Shown here piece by piece: positions 8,793 to 17,434 of a DNA stretch of 64,000 bases; positions within the stretch are counted from its first letter, which is position 1, and every line of letters starts with the position of its first letter. Made by a program: the position numbers and the translations under genes. Origin of the DNA: Brevundimonas intermedia. GTDB lineage: Bacteria; Pseudomonadota; Alphaproteobacteria; Caulobacterales; Caulobacteraceae. The DNA lies in NCBI RefSeq assembly GCF_027922165.1, contig NZ_BSFD01000001.1, positions 440,780 to 504,779 on the forward strand, in the 5' to 3' direction. The notes beneath the pieces are model-generated. The model saw nothing but the letters and a program-made list of their open reading frames with translations. It was not told the origin of the DNA and searched no databases.

Positions 8793-9992
8793 ATGCTGCG
8801 AACGACACGGACTGAACCACAGGCGCCCCGTCGCCCTGCGCCCGGGCGCAGCGCAGTCCAGGAATGGACGAAAATAGACTCAAAAAATTCGGAGTCGATT
8901 CGTCTATTTCCCCCGCGAGCCATCCTCGCCGCCCTCGCGGCCCTGACCGCCCTGGCGGCCGCCCCCGCAACCGCCCAAACCCCGACCGACGCCCCCCGCT
9001 GGTCCCTGGCCATCCACGGCGGCGCGGGCGTGATCGAGCGCGCCGGCCTGACGCCGGAGCAGGACGCGGCCTATCGCGCCGCCCTGCAACGGGCGCTGGA
9101 CGCCGGATCGGCGGTCCTGGCGCGCGACGGCTCGGCCCTGGACGCGGTCCAGGCCGCCGTCCAGGTCATGGAGGACGACCCCCTGTTCAACGCCGGGCGC
9201 GGCGCCGTCTTCACCGCCGCCGGCCGCAACGAGCTGGACGCCGCCGTCATGAACGGCGTGGACCTGACCGCCGGCGCCGTCGCCGGCCTGACCACCACCC
9301 GCCACCCGGTCGCCGCCGCCCGCGCCGTGATGGAACAGTCGCCGCACGTCATGCTGATCGGTCCCGGCGCCGACGCCTTCGCCGCCCAGGCCGGTCTGGA
9401 ACAGGTCGATCCGTCCTTCTTCTTCACCGAACGCCGCTGGCAGGGCCTGATCAAGGCCCTGACGGAGGCCGGCCTGCCCCTGCCCGCCCGCCCCGCCGGC
9501 GTCGCCGCGCCCGGAGCGCAAGCCGCCCCCCACGCCGCCGTCGCGCCACCCCTGAACGAGAAGAAGTTCGGCACCGTCGGCGCCGTGGCCCTGGACAGCC
9601 AGGGCCGCCTCGCCGCCGCCACCTCGACCGGCGGCATGACCGCCAAACGCTGGGGCCGGGTCGGCGACGTGCCGATCATCGGCGCCGGCACCTACGCCTC
9701 CAACGCCGACGGCTGCGCCGTCTCGGCCACCGGCTCGGGCGAGTATTTCATCCGCTCCACTGTCGCCCGCGACATCTGCCGCCGCACCGCCGACGGCGCG
9801 ACCGTCCAGGCGGCGGCCGAGGCCGAGATCGCCGACGTCGGCTCCATCGGCGGCGACGGCGGCGTCATCGTCATGGGCCTGACCGGAACCCCGGCCTTCG
9901 CCATGAACACCTCGGGCATGTATCGGGGGGCGGCGTCCTCCCGAACGCCCTCCCGCATCGCCATCTACGCCGACGAGGACATCGCGCCCTGA
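8793..9992 (+). CDS. iaaA: Isoaspartyl peptidase / L-asparaginase (type 2, Ntn-hydrolase)
   Basis: 399-residue N-terminal-nucleophile hydrolase precursor that removes isoaspartyl residues or hydrolyses asparagine. It shows the family start SLAIHGGAGV, the NAGRGAVFTAAGRNELDA substrate loop, the autoprocessing site KKFGTVGAVALD with catalytic Thr about residue 261, TSTGGMTAKRWGRVGD and GDGGVIVMG. A hydrophobic signal-like stretch (about residues 43-61, ending ATAQ) implies export. The ATG at 8793 has a very good GGGGAG site but leaves an unusually long (about 40-residue) polar lead before the signal; no later ATG exists in frame. The stop overlaps the next gene. Confidence 0.92.
   Translation: MLRTTRTEPQAPRRPAPGRSAVQEWTKIDSKNSESIRLFPPRAILAALAALTALAAAPATAQTPTDAPRWSLAIHGGAGVIERAGLTPEQDAAYRAALQRALDAGSAVLARDGSALDAVQAAVQVMEDDPLFNAGRGAVFTAAGRNELDAAVMNGVDLTAGAVAGLTTTRHPVAAARAVMEQSPHVMLIGPGADAFAAQAGLEQVDPSFFFTERRWQGLIKALTEAGLPLPARPAGVAAPGAQAAPHAAVAPPLNEKKFGTVGAVALDSQGRLAAATSTGGMTAKRWGRVGDVPIIGAGTYASNADGCAVSATGSGEYFIRSTVARDICRRTADGATVQAAAEAEIADVGSIGGDGGVIVMGLTGTPAFAMNTSGMYRGAASSRTPSRIAIYADEDIAP
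8872..8909. promoter_or_regulatory. Inverted repeat AAATAGAC/GTCTATTT near the asparaginase start
   Basis: Perfect 8-bp arms at 8872-8879 and 8902-8909, with a nested GACTC/GAGTC pair, in an AT-rich patch that stands out from its surroundings. It lies inside the predicted N-terminal extension of the asparaginase, ahead of the signal peptide. It could be an operator (implying that transcription or translation starts lower down) or a hairpin in the message. Function is inference. Confidence 0.4.
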
Positions 9993-11095
9993 GGCCCCGG
10001 CTCAGGCTCGACATCGGCTGGCGCGATCTCGCCAGCGCCCTGGCTCCGACTCGGGGCGACCCGCTGGAGAATATCCGTCGGTGCTCCCCCGGAGACGCTG
10101 TGGTCGTGGTCGGTCTGTCGGTCCGGACGCTGTTCGACGCCCTGCTTGAAGAGACCCGCCCCCGCGTCGTCGCCATGAGCGCCGTGACCATCGAGGACAT
10201 GGCGTCCTTGGCGGGATCGCACGCAGCGGTCACGCCAATCGACCTGGACCTTGAGACCCTCGTTCCCTCCGAGACGCCTCCGCCTTCAGACATGCTGGTG
10301 GCCGCATGGCTGTTCGGCCGCAGGCCCACGGACGTCAGCCGACTGGCGAGTTCGACCCGGCTGCTGGTCGAGGACTGCGCCCAGGCGTTCGACGGGCGTT
10401 TGAGCCTTTCGCCCGGCGCAGACGTCGCCCTCTACAGTTTCGGTCCCATCAAGACGGCCACCGCCCTGGGCGGGGCCGTGGCCCTGTTCCGTGATCGCGA
10501 TCTCGCGCGCCGCGTCCAGGCGAGGCTTCTGGCGCTGCGGCCGCTGTCCGACGGTTGGTTCATTAGGCGCGTGGCCAAATACGCCCTGCTCAAGCTGTTC
10601 AGCGGACGCACGCAGTACGGCGCGATGTTCGCCTTGATCATGGCGGCGGGCCGCGATCCAGACGCGCTGGTCGGGGGACTGGCGCGCGGATTCGCCGGGC
10701 GCGAGGACCTGCGGGCGCGGATACGGCGCGCGCCGCCGCCGCGCCTGCTCGCCCTGCTGGAGCGGCGCCTGCGGTGCTGGACGCCGTCGCCGACGGCCGA
10801 GGCAGCCGTCGCCTGGGCCGCGAGATGCTTGAACGCGCCCGGCGGAGACGCGCCCGGACGATGGTGGGTTCTTCCTGTCTTGCACGACGACCCGGACCAA
10901 TTGATCGCCGGCCTGCGGCGCCGGGGCTATGACGCTACGCGGGGCGCCACCTCCCTGAGAGTGATCGGGGCGGCGGATACGAGCCAACTGGCCCACCGGC
11001 TTTTGTCTTCGATCGTCTACCTGCCCAAGCCGGGAAGCCCGGCCGATGCGCGCCAGCTTGTCAAAGTCGTCAGTAGGCTTATGTCGCACCGATGA
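9989..11095 (+). CDS. DegT/DnrJ/EryC1/StrS-like PLP-dependent aminotransferase family protein
   Basis: About 368 residues of the fold-type I DegT family, which transaminates sugar-nucleotide or related keto substrates. Key family features: LVEDCAQAFDG (PLP-ring aspartate region) and YSFGPIKTATALGGAVALF (Schiff-base lysine in PIK, then the Gly-Gly turn). No ATG exists near the expected N-terminus. The frame opens at CTG 9989, whose last two bases overlap the asparaginase stop (CTGA), so a coupled CTG start is the best guess; the first internal ATG (about 10174) would delete conserved sequence. The C-terminal third is divergent (Arg/Leu-rich). No sugar-biosynthesis partners are nearby, so the substrate is unknown. 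Confidence 0.75.
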   Translation: MRPRLRLDIGWRDLASALAPTRGDPLENIRRCSPGDAVVVVGLSVRTLFDALLEETRPRVVAMSAVTIEDMASLAGSHAAVTPIDLDLETLVPSETPPPSDMLVAAWLFGRRPTDVSRLASSTRLLVEDCAQAFDGRLSLSPGADVALYSFGPIKTATALGGAVALFRDRDLARRVQARLLALRPLSDGWFIRRVAKYALLKLFSGRTQYGAMFALIMAAGRDPDALVGGLARGFAGREDLRARIRRAPPPRLLALLERRLRCWTPSPTAEAAVAWAARCLNAPGGDAPGRWWVLPVLHDDPDQLIAGLRRRGYDATRGATSLRVIGAADTSQLAHRLLSSIVYLPKPGSPADARQLVKVVSRLMSHR

Positions 11096-11352
11096 CCGAC
11101 GACGAACTGACCAAGATGGCCGAGGAAGAACTGGACGCCGCCTGCGCCATGCCCTTCGTTGAGCTGAAGAAGATCACCCCCTGGGGCGACACCTTCGAGG
11201 GCTTCGCCCCCTCCGGCCGCACGGTCGAGGTCGAACGTCGCTATCTTTGGGCGGTCGAGCCCGAGGGCGGCGTCATCGTCGAGGTCGAGGTGCGCGACCC
11301 CGCCGCCCGCGCCGGCGCCGAGGCCAAGGCCCTACTCACGGAACATCGTTAA
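11092..11352 (+). CDS. Small acidic hypothetical protein
   Basis: 86-residue soluble, acidic protein (MTDDELTKMAEEELDAAC...), with alternating strands in the second half (VEVERRYLWAV, VIVEVEVRD). Its ATG overlaps the previous stop (ATGA), so it is translationally coupled to the DegT-like gene. Family not recognised. Confidence 0.75.
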   Translation: MTDDELTKMAEEELDAACAMPFVELKKITPWGDTFEGFAPSGRTVEVERRYLWAVEPEGGVIVEVEVRDPAARAGAEAKALLTEHR

Positions 11353-11423
11353 CCTTTCACTTGGCCCAGCTTCGCCGCTGCGGCATCATGGGTCGGCGAA
11401 CAACGGGTCAGGCAGGGTGCGGC

Positions 11424-12257
11424 ATGTCGGTGAATGTCTCCAACTATCCGCAGGACTTCCAGGCGGCCGATCCGGCCGTCCTCGAGCCCGTTGATTCCAC
11501 TCTGTTTCTGGGCGTTCACCCGCTGCTGCTCCTGCTGCTGGCCGCGCTCGTCCTCGGCCTGATGGTCCTGGCCTGGCGGGCCGGCAAGGGGGCTACGACC
11601 ACCCAGCCCGACGCCGCCGAATCGATCTGGCGCGCCATCGACCGCGCCTGCCAGGCGGCCATGACCGCTAACAGCGACGCCCTGGTCGGCGCCGCCAAAG
11701 CCCTGCGCGTCACCTACGACGACTGCCTGGGCGCCGTCGTGATCCTGGCCGAAGGGCCGTCCAAGCCCCTGAAGGCTGTCGATCACGCCCTCAAGGGCCG
11801 GATCAAGGAGCCGGTCAAGGCCAAGGAAGAGACGCCGTCGCAAGACCCGACGGCCAAGCCCGACCGTCCAGGCCCTCATCACGCCGCCGTCCCGGCCAGT
11901 GTGACCGTGGTCTCCAACAGCCATGTGGTCATCAAGGGCGACCGGGTGGAGCACGCCCCCGATGGATCCGGCACCGCCCACGCCCCCGGCGCCGCCGTGC
12001 TGGACAAGCCCCCCTACGCCCCGCACCCGCCCAAGCCCGTCCCGCCGCCCGCTCCCGCCAACCCGGTCGAGAAGGAGGTCGAGCGCGAAATGACCAAGGC
12101 CGAGCAGCTGTCCGCCCTGCGCGAAGCCGTGGCCCAGTTCAACGACCACTGGTGCCGTCGCAAGGAGCGGATCGACGAACTGCGCGCCGCCCACCGCCAG
12201 CTGTCGACCCCGCGCGGCGGCCACGCGTCCGGACACAGTGTCGGGCCCCGTCACTGA
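11424..12257 (+). CDS. Hypothetical single-pass membrane protein
   Basis: 277 residues from ATG 11424 (AGGCAGGG upstream); the longer frame to 11247 is Arg-rich shadow sequence. One strong transmembrane helix lies near residues 32-51 (Leu-rich, ending LAWRAGKG). A helical domain follows (ESIWRAIDRACQAAM...), then a Pro/Lys-rich disordered linker (about 135-220) and a C-terminal amphipathic helix rich in charged residues (KEVEREMTKAEQLSALREAV). The layout resembles a membrane anchor carrying a coiled-coil tail. Function unknown. Confidence 0.78.
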   Translation: MSVNVSNYPQDFQAADPAVLEPVDSTLFLGVHPLLLLLLAALVLGLMVLAWRAGKGATTTQPDAAESIWRAIDRACQAAMTANSDALVGAAKALRVTYDDCLGAVVILAEGPSKPLKAVDHALKGRIKEPVKAKEETPSQDPTAKPDRPGPHHAAVPASVTVVSNSHVVIKGDRVEHAPDGSGTAHAPGAAVLDKPPYAPHPPKPVPPPAPANPVEKEVEREMTKAEQLSALREAVAQFNDHWCRRKERIDELRAAHRQLSTPRGGHASGHSVGPRH

Positions 12258-12303
12258 CCGCGCGTCTGTTCCCCCCGCCGCGAATTCGGGCTAGGCCTTG
12301 GGC

Positions 12304-13323
12304 ATGAAACTCGCCTCGCTCAAGCACGGCCGCGACGGCCGCCTCGTGGTCGTCTCGCAGGACCTGCACTGGTTCACCGACGCCTTCCTGATCGCCCCGA
12401 CCCTCCAGGCCGCCCTGGACGACTGGGACCGCTGCGGTCCCCGGCTTCTGGCCCTGGCCGAAAGCCTCGAGCACGAAGCCGTGCCGCGCGGCCGTTTCCA
12501 CGAACGCGACGCCGCCTCCCCCCTGCCCCGCGCCTATCAGTGGGCCGACGGCTCGGCCTATGTGAACCATGTCGAGCTGGTGCGCCGCGCGCGCGGCGCC
12601 GAGATGCCCGCCAGCTTCTGGACCGATCCCCTGATGTACCAGGGCGGCTCCGACAGCTTCCTGGCGCCCCGCGATCCCATCCCCCTCGCCGACCCCGCCT
12701 GGGGCTGCGACCTTGAGGCCGAGATCGTCGTGGTCGTCGGCGACGTGCCCCAGGGCGCGACGCGTGACGAGGCCCTGGCCGCCGTCCGCCTGGTCGGCTT
12801 GGTCAACGACGTCTCTCTGCGCAACCTGATCCCGGCCGAACTGGCCAAGGGCTTCGGCTTCGTCCAGTCCAAGCCCGCCAGCGCCCTGTCCCCCGTCTTC
12901 GTCACGCCCGAGGCGCTGGGCGACCGCTGGAAGGACGGCAAGCTGCACGGCGAACTGACCGTCCAGTTGAACGGCGCCGACTTCGGCAAGGCCGACGCCG
13001 GCGTGGACATGACCTTCGACTTCGGAACCCTGATCGCCCACCTGGCCAAGACCCGGTCCCTGTCGGCCGGGACGATCATCGGTTCGGGCACCGTGTCGAA
13101 CCGCGACGCCGACGGCGGCCCCGGCAAGCCGGTCTCCGAAGGCGGCCTGGGCTATTCCTGCATCGCCGAGGTCCGCACGGTCGAGACGATCCTGCGCGGC
13201 GCGCCCGAGACACCCTTCCTGGCCCATGGCGACACGGTCCGGATCGAGATGCTGGACGACCACCACCACTCGATCTTCGGCGCTATCGAACAGACGGTCG
13301 CCCCGCTTCCAAGCCGCACATAA
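12304..13323 (+). CDS. Fumarylacetoacetate hydrolase family protein
   Basis: 339 residues. The FAH fold is shown by DLEAEIVVVVGDVP (acidic metal-ligand cluster), VRLVGLVNDVSLRNLIP, KGFGFVQSKPASALSPVFVTP and GTIIGSGTVSNRD. The family hydrolyses C-C bonds, including fumarylacetoacetate to fumarate and acetoacetate, the last step of tyrosine degradation; hppD 4 kb upstream supports that role (inference). ATG 12304 is preferred to the in-frame TTG at 12298; no strong Shine-Dalgarno decides it. The C-terminus has an unusual HHH cluster (DDHHHSIFGA). Confidence 0.9.
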   Translation: MKLASLKHGRDGRLVVVSQDLHWFTDAFLIAPTLQAALDDWDRCGPRLLALAESLEHEAVPRGRFHERDAASPLPRAYQWADGSAYVNHVELVRRARGAEMPASFWTDPLMYQGGSDSFLAPRDPIPLADPAWGCDLEAEIVVVVGDVPQGATRDEALAAVRLVGLVNDVSLRNLIPAELAKGFGFVQSKPASALSPVFVTPEALGDRWKDGKLHGELTVQLNGADFGKADAGVDMTFDFGTLIAHLAKTRSLSAGTIIGSGTVSNRDADGGPGKPVSEGGLGYSCIAEVRTVETILRGAPETPFLAHGDTVRIEMLDDHHHSIFGAIEQTVAPLPSRT

Positions 13324-13376
13324 CGGCGCTAGGCTGACGGCGATCAGTCTCCGGGGGGAGGCGCCGGAGGATCGCC

Positions 13377-13913
13377 ATGCCGCCCGAGAAGCTCATACCG
13401 CTGCTGGTTTTCCCAGCCGTGCTGATCCTGGTGCTGCTGAAGAACCGGCGCAAGCGGGTGCTGAAACCGCAGTTCCTATGGATCACGCCGGCCATCGTCG
13501 TGCCCCTGATCGGCCTTGGGATCTGGGGTTCGAGCTACAGTCCCCGCGCCGTCCATGCCCCCTTCGGCCCCGACGCCTGGGCCGTTCTGGCCCTGGGCGC
13601 CGTCCTGGGCGGTCTCGCGGGCTGGTATCGCGGCAAGACCGTCACCATCGAAAAGGAGCCGGACGGCTCCCTGATGGCCCAGGCCTCGCCGTTGGGCCTG
13701 ATCCTGCTGGTCGTGCTGTTCGCGGGCCGCGCCGGCCTGCGGGACCTGATCGAAGCCCATGCCGCCGACTGGCATCTGAACGCCATGGCCGTCACCGACG
13801 CCTTCCTGGTCTTCGCCATGGGACTGATCGTCCTTCAGCGCGTGGAGATGTACATCCGCGCCAAGCGGGTACAGGCCGGCGGCGTTGATCCACATGTGGA
13901 GGTCGTGGCTTAA
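13377..13913 (+). CDS. CcdC-like (DUF1453) membrane protein
   Basis: 178-residue polytopic membrane protein with about five hydrophobic segments. The sequence pattern (PLLVFPAVLILVLLKNRRKRVLKP, GAVLGGLAGWYRGKTVTIEKEPDGSL, LQRVEMYIRAKR) fits the DUF1453/CcdC group of uncharacterised membrane proteins. A GGAGG lies upstream of the ATG. It ends 51 nt before tRNA-Leu. Family call moderate. Confidence 0.75.
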   Translation: MPPEKLIPLLVFPAVLILVLLKNRRKRVLKPQFLWITPAIVVPLIGLGIWGSSYSPRAVHAPFGPDAWAVLALGAVLGGLAGWYRGKTVTIEKEPDGSLMAQASPLGLILLVVLFAGRAGLRDLIEAHAADWHLNAMAVTDAFLVFAMGLIVLQRVEMYIRAKRVQAGGVDPHVEVVA

Positions 13914-13964
13914 GGTTCACGCTTTACGCCGCCGTCGCCTCTGTGGCATGAGACCGGCTCCGCT

Positions 13965-14049
13965 GCGGGCGTGGTGGAATTGGTAGACGCGCTGGACTCA
14001 AAATCCAGTTCCGAAAGGAGTGCCGGTTCGACCCCGGCCGCCCGCACCA
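13965..14049 (+). tRNA. tRNA-Leu (anticodon CAA)
   Basis: 85-nt type II tRNA with encoded CCA (14047-14049). The acceptor stem is GCGGGCG (13965-13971) paired with CGCCCGC (14039-14045). The anticodon stem is CTGGA/TCCAG around loop CTCAAAA, giving anticodon CAA at 13999-14001 (reads UUG). The T arm GCCGGTTCGACCCCGGC and a variable arm are clear. Confidence 0.97.
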
Positions 14050-14098
14050 CCTTCAAAATTTATGGAAATTCGCGCTCGCAGGCGGTCTTCATATGGAG

Positions 14099-14172
14099 AC
14101 GGCCCGTCCCGGAGCCAGCAGGTTCGGCGCGCATGCGCGCACCGGAGCCAGATCAGGTTCGGAACGGGCCGT
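14099..14172. repeat. Symmetric repeat element downstream of tRNA-Leu
   Basis: A 74-bp unit bounded by perfect 9-bp inverted arms ACGGCCCGT (14099-14107) and ACGGGCCGT (14164-14172). Inside are two direct copies of CCGGAGCCAG plus CAGGTTCGG (14109-14127 and 14142-14162) on either side of a perfect 14-bp palindrome GCGCGCATGCGCGC (14127-14140). No coding capacity is evident in the 14050-14282 gap. It may be a terminator-like structure, a small mobile palindrome or a protein-binding site. Confidence 0.7.
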
Positions 14173-14282
14173 AAAAGATCGGTACGAATACTTAAATCCG
14201 ACCCGCATCCACATTGGCATTAAGTCGCATTGTTGGAAAGGTGCTTCGCTAACGAAAATGCGCTTCACCCGCAAAAAGTCGG

Positions 14283-15137
14283 TCATTGACTCAGCGCCCT
14301 GTGGAAGAAGCCTGTCACATCCGCCAGCACGGTCGCCTTTTTGCGGAACAGGGGAGAGAAGGTGGCCACCAGGTCGGCATGATCCAGGCCGGGATAGAGT
14401 TTCGCCTCGGACCGCCCGCCCGCCGCCCTCATCCGCTGGTCGAGGATGGTCGTGTCTTCGGCATGGACCACGACATCCTCAGTGCCGTGGCCCAGCCAGA
14501 TCGGCGGGGCGTCCGGCCGAACGAAGGTGACGGGCTGGGTCAGGGTGGGGTCGGGCGCGCGGCCGAAGGCGTTCTGCGCCGCACCCGCATCGAGCGGCAG
14601 AAAGTCGTAGGGCCCCGCCAGACCCGCCGCCGCCTTGATCAGACCCGGACGCCCTACGGCCTCCATATAGCGGCGGTCCAGCGCGATCATCATGGCGAGG
14701 TGCGCCCCCGCCGAATGGCCCAGGACACCCAGTCTCTCGGAATTTCCGCCATGAGCGGCGGCGATATCCGCCGCCCCGGCCGTGGCGGCGGCGGCGTCTT
14801 CGATGAAGGCGGGGAAGACGGCCTGGGGCGCTAGCCTGTAATCAGGGAGGGCCACGACGAACCCTTGCGCCGCCAGGGCCTGCGCCGCCCAGCCGTACAG
14901 GTCGCGCGACCCCGAATCCCAGCCCCCGCCATAGAAGAAGACCAGCGTCGGATAGGATCCCGGCGCGCTGGGGGCGTACAGATCCATCCGTTGCCGGGCG
15001 TCGTCGCCATAGGCGATGTCGCGCGCGACGCGGCGCGCGCCGGCGTCTCGAGGCCCCAGGCTGTTGAGCAGGCTCAAGGGCGAACAGGCGCCGGCGATAA
15101 GGCCCAGGACGGGTGCGAACAGCCCCCGGCGTGTCAT
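14283..15137 (-). CDS. Alpha/beta hydrolase (esterase) with lipoprotein signal
   Basis: 284-residue esterase of the hormone-sensitive-lipase/carboxylesterase type. The N-terminus has a lipobox-like LIAGAC (Cys about 18), suggesting a lipid-anchored exported enzyme. The oxyanion loop reads VFFYGGGWDSGSRD; the nucleophile elbow is GHSAGAH; an acid lies in GHGTEDVVVHAED and the histidine in PGLDHADL. Substrate unknown. The downstream AsmA gene is on the same strand with a 60-nt gap in between. Confidence 0.88.
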   Translation of the reverse strand: MTRRGLFAPVLGLIAGACSPLSLLNSLGPRDAGARRVARDIAYGDDARQRMDLYAPSAPGSYPTLVFFYGGGWDSGSRDLYGWAAQALAAQGFVVALPDYRLAPQAVFPAFIEDAAAATAGAADIAAAHGGNSERLGVLGHSAGAHLAMMIALDRRYMEAVGRPGLIKAAAGLAGPYDFLPLDAGAAQNAFGRAPDPTLTQPVTFVRPDAPPIWLGHGTEDVVVHAEDTTILDQRMRAAGGRSEAKLYPGLDHADLVATFSPLFRKKATVLADVTGFFHRALSQ

Positions 15138-15198
15138 GCAAAACGATCCATGGCTTCCAATACGTCGTCGCGCCGGGTTCGGCTCAGCCCCTTGAAGA

Positions 15199-17235
15199 TT
15201 ATCGCGCGCCGGCGATCAACCGGCCGCAGTTGGCGTCCTCGGCCAGGCCCGGATCGACGAAGGCGAACAGGGCGGTGACGGGCGCGACCACCGCGCCCAG
15301 CAGGCCGGCGAACCCGCCCTGCCCCGCAAGGGCGCGCACATCAACCCCGACCTGGGGCGCCGTCAGCGCACCCTTGACCGTAATGGGCGCCCAGACCCGC
15401 AACAGGCGCGGCTTCTTGGACTCGCCGTCCACGCGCAGGTTCAACGTCTCGGCCCCAAGATTGATCGTCCCCGTGCCCTGGGCGAGGACCACATCCGTGT
15501 CGATGACCAGGGTCTTGGCCGTCGCCGTGCCGCCCCGCACGTCGAAATCAGCGACCGCGCACCGGATCTGGGCCGTCGACTGATCGCCGCGCAACAGTTT
15601 CAGCAGACCGGCGCTGGCGTTGATGCCCAGCAGCTCGGCAAAGGCGGACCGCATCTGACCGTCGGGCACCACCAGGCTGAGCGAGCCCTTGGACGCCGCT
15701 GCGAAATCATGGATCGACGCCCCTGGTCCTTCCAGCCTGGCGCGCCCCAAGGCGCGTCCCGTCAGAGGGGCGGAACCTCCGCGCGCCGGGATGATGGATT
15801 CCAGGGGATAGCCGGCCAGGCGGAAGTCAACGACGCTGTAGGGCGTATCGCGCGTCGCGTTGATCCGCGCCGTGCCGTTCAGTTCGCCGCGATTGAAGTT
15901 GAAACTGACGGGGTCGAGATTGAGGATCCCGTCTTTCAACTCCGCCCCCAGATTCACCGCCCGCACGTCCAGGTCATTGGCCTTAACCGCGACAGCGCGG
16001 TAGGTCAGGGTGCCATCCATGGCGCGCAGGCGCTCAGTCTGCAGCGGGGCGTCGGGCAGAAGCTTGCCGCCCACGGCCACGGGCGCCTCGGTATTGGACC
16101 CCGCCTCGTTCGTTACGGTCCGCGCGCCCAAGACGGCGGCCAGATCGTCGATGTCGAGGCGTCGCGACATCAGTTTCGCATCGACCCGCAGCCGCTCTGC
16201 CGCATCCACCCTTACGTCGCCCGACAGGTCTGAGGCGCCGACCCGGCCGTCGAAACCATTGAAGGTCCAGACGTTCTCGTCCCGCTTCAACGCACCGGAC
16301 AGGCGATAGGGCGGGGTGTTGGGCAAGGCGACCCCTGTCAGCAGATAGAGGTCCGACAGGTCTCGGCCTTGCAGGGTCAGGGTGGCGTCGAACCGGCCCA
16401 GGTCAAACGGCCGGGTGACGGCGCCCTTGGCGATCAGGCTGGAGCCCGCGCCGCTGACGGTGGCCTCGAACTGATAGGGTCGGTCGCGACGAATATCGAT
16501 GAACGCCCCGCCTTGGATCCGTAGCTTCAAGGGCGAACCATTGACCGCGCCCGCGCCGTCCAGCACGAAGCCGGCGTCGCCGCCCTTGCCCTCGCGCGCA
16601 TCGACAGCCGCCTCCAGTCTCAGGTCTCGACGCTGCTCATCAAACACCAAGCGGCCGTCGGTTATGACCAGCTGCTGAATGACCGGCAGTTTCATCCCTT
16701 CGCCCGTATCCGGCTTGTCAGGATTCAGGTCCCAGCTGTTCCGGCCGCTCTTGTCCGTGATCAGCACGACCTGGGGGCGCGTAAAACTAAGCAGCGGCAT
16801 CTCGATCCGGCCCGCGAACAGTTTACGCAGCCGCACTGAGGCGCGAATCTCCTCGACATCGGCGGTGTTGCGATCCCTCGCCCAATCCGGGCCGCCGATC
16901 TTGAGGCCGCGCACCACCACCGACGGGGTCCAGCTGAACAGATTGACGTCGAGGTCGCCCTGAAGCGCGATGTCGCGATCATACTCGGCCGACGCCCAGC
17001 GCCCGATCGGCCCTCGCAGCATGTTCCAATCGAACAGGATCACCGCCAGCAGCACCAGTCCGATCAACGCCAGACCCAGCCCCCCCGCCCAGGCCTCGGC
17101 CCGGCCGGGCCGGCGAACCGCCGCATAGACCGGATCGTTCGCGCGAACCCAATCGCGCAATTCCCGCGCGCGGCCGACCGCCGGCGCCACGCCGTGAAGG
17201 CGCAGTTTCGACCAAAGTTCGTTCCATTTCAGCAT
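15199..17235 (-). CDS. AsmA family protein
   Basis: 678 residues from ATG 17235 (an in-frame TTG at 17271 would add 12). A cytoplasmic N-terminal stretch and one transmembrane helix (LGLALIGLVLLAVILF) are followed by a long periplasmic beta-rich AsmA/TamB-like repeat region (GRIEMPLLSFTRPQVVLITDKSGRNSWDL; GTGTINLGAETLNLRVDGESKKPRLL). AsmA-like proteins bridge the envelope and influence outer-membrane lipid or protein assembly (family knowledge). The C-terminal cysteine pair region (EDANCGRLIAG) is typical of alphaproteobacterial members. The upstream region is AT-richer and shared with the divergent small exported gene. Confidence 0.88.
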   Translation of the reverse strand: MLKWNELWSKLRLHGVAPAVGRARELRDWVRANDPVYAAVRRPGRAEAWAGGLGLALIGLVLLAVILFDWNMLRGPIGRWASAEYDRDIALQGDLDVNLFSWTPSVVVRGLKIGGPDWARDRNTADVEEIRASVRLRKLFAGRIEMPLLSFTRPQVVLITDKSGRNSWDLNPDKPDTGEGMKLPVIQQLVITDGRLVFDEQRRDLRLEAAVDAREGKGGDAGFVLDGAGAVNGSPLKLRIQGGAFIDIRRDRPYQFEATVSGAGSSLIAKGAVTRPFDLGRFDATLTLQGRDLSDLYLLTGVALPNTPPYRLSGALKRDENVWTFNGFDGRVGASDLSGDVRVDAAERLRVDAKLMSRRLDIDDLAAVLGARTVTNEAGSNTEAPVAVGGKLLPDAPLQTERLRAMDGTLTYRAVAVKANDLDVRAVNLGAELKDGILNLDPVSFNFNRGELNGTARINATRDTPYSVVDFRLAGYPLESIIPARGGSAPLTGRALGRARLEGPGASIHDFAAASKGSLSLVVPDGQMRSAFAELLGINASAGLLKLLRGDQSTAQIRCAVADFDVRGGTATAKTLVIDTDVVLAQGTGTINLGAETLNLRVDGESKKPRLLRVWAPITVKGALTAPQVGVDVRALAGQGGFAGLLGAVVAPVTALFAFVDPGLAEDANCGRLIAGAR

Positions 17236-17434
17236 TTTGGCCCAGACGTCGGCTTTAACAACCTGACTCAACGCACCAGTTGATGATTTGGCGCCGCCTG
17301 GCGGCTCTCACGTCGATCTGACGAAAATTATAGTCCGACTTCACCCTAGTTGTCGTGAAAGCTTTACAAGACGAAAAATCGGCGCATATTTCATCAGAGC
17401 CCTGATCTTAATTCAGGCCACAGGAGGATGCCCG

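Noticed and set aside
13965..14282. Integrative-element attachment site at tRNA-Leu
   Set aside because: No integrase, no second copy of the tRNA 3' end and core genes on both sides; the nearby repeat is reported separately without this claim.
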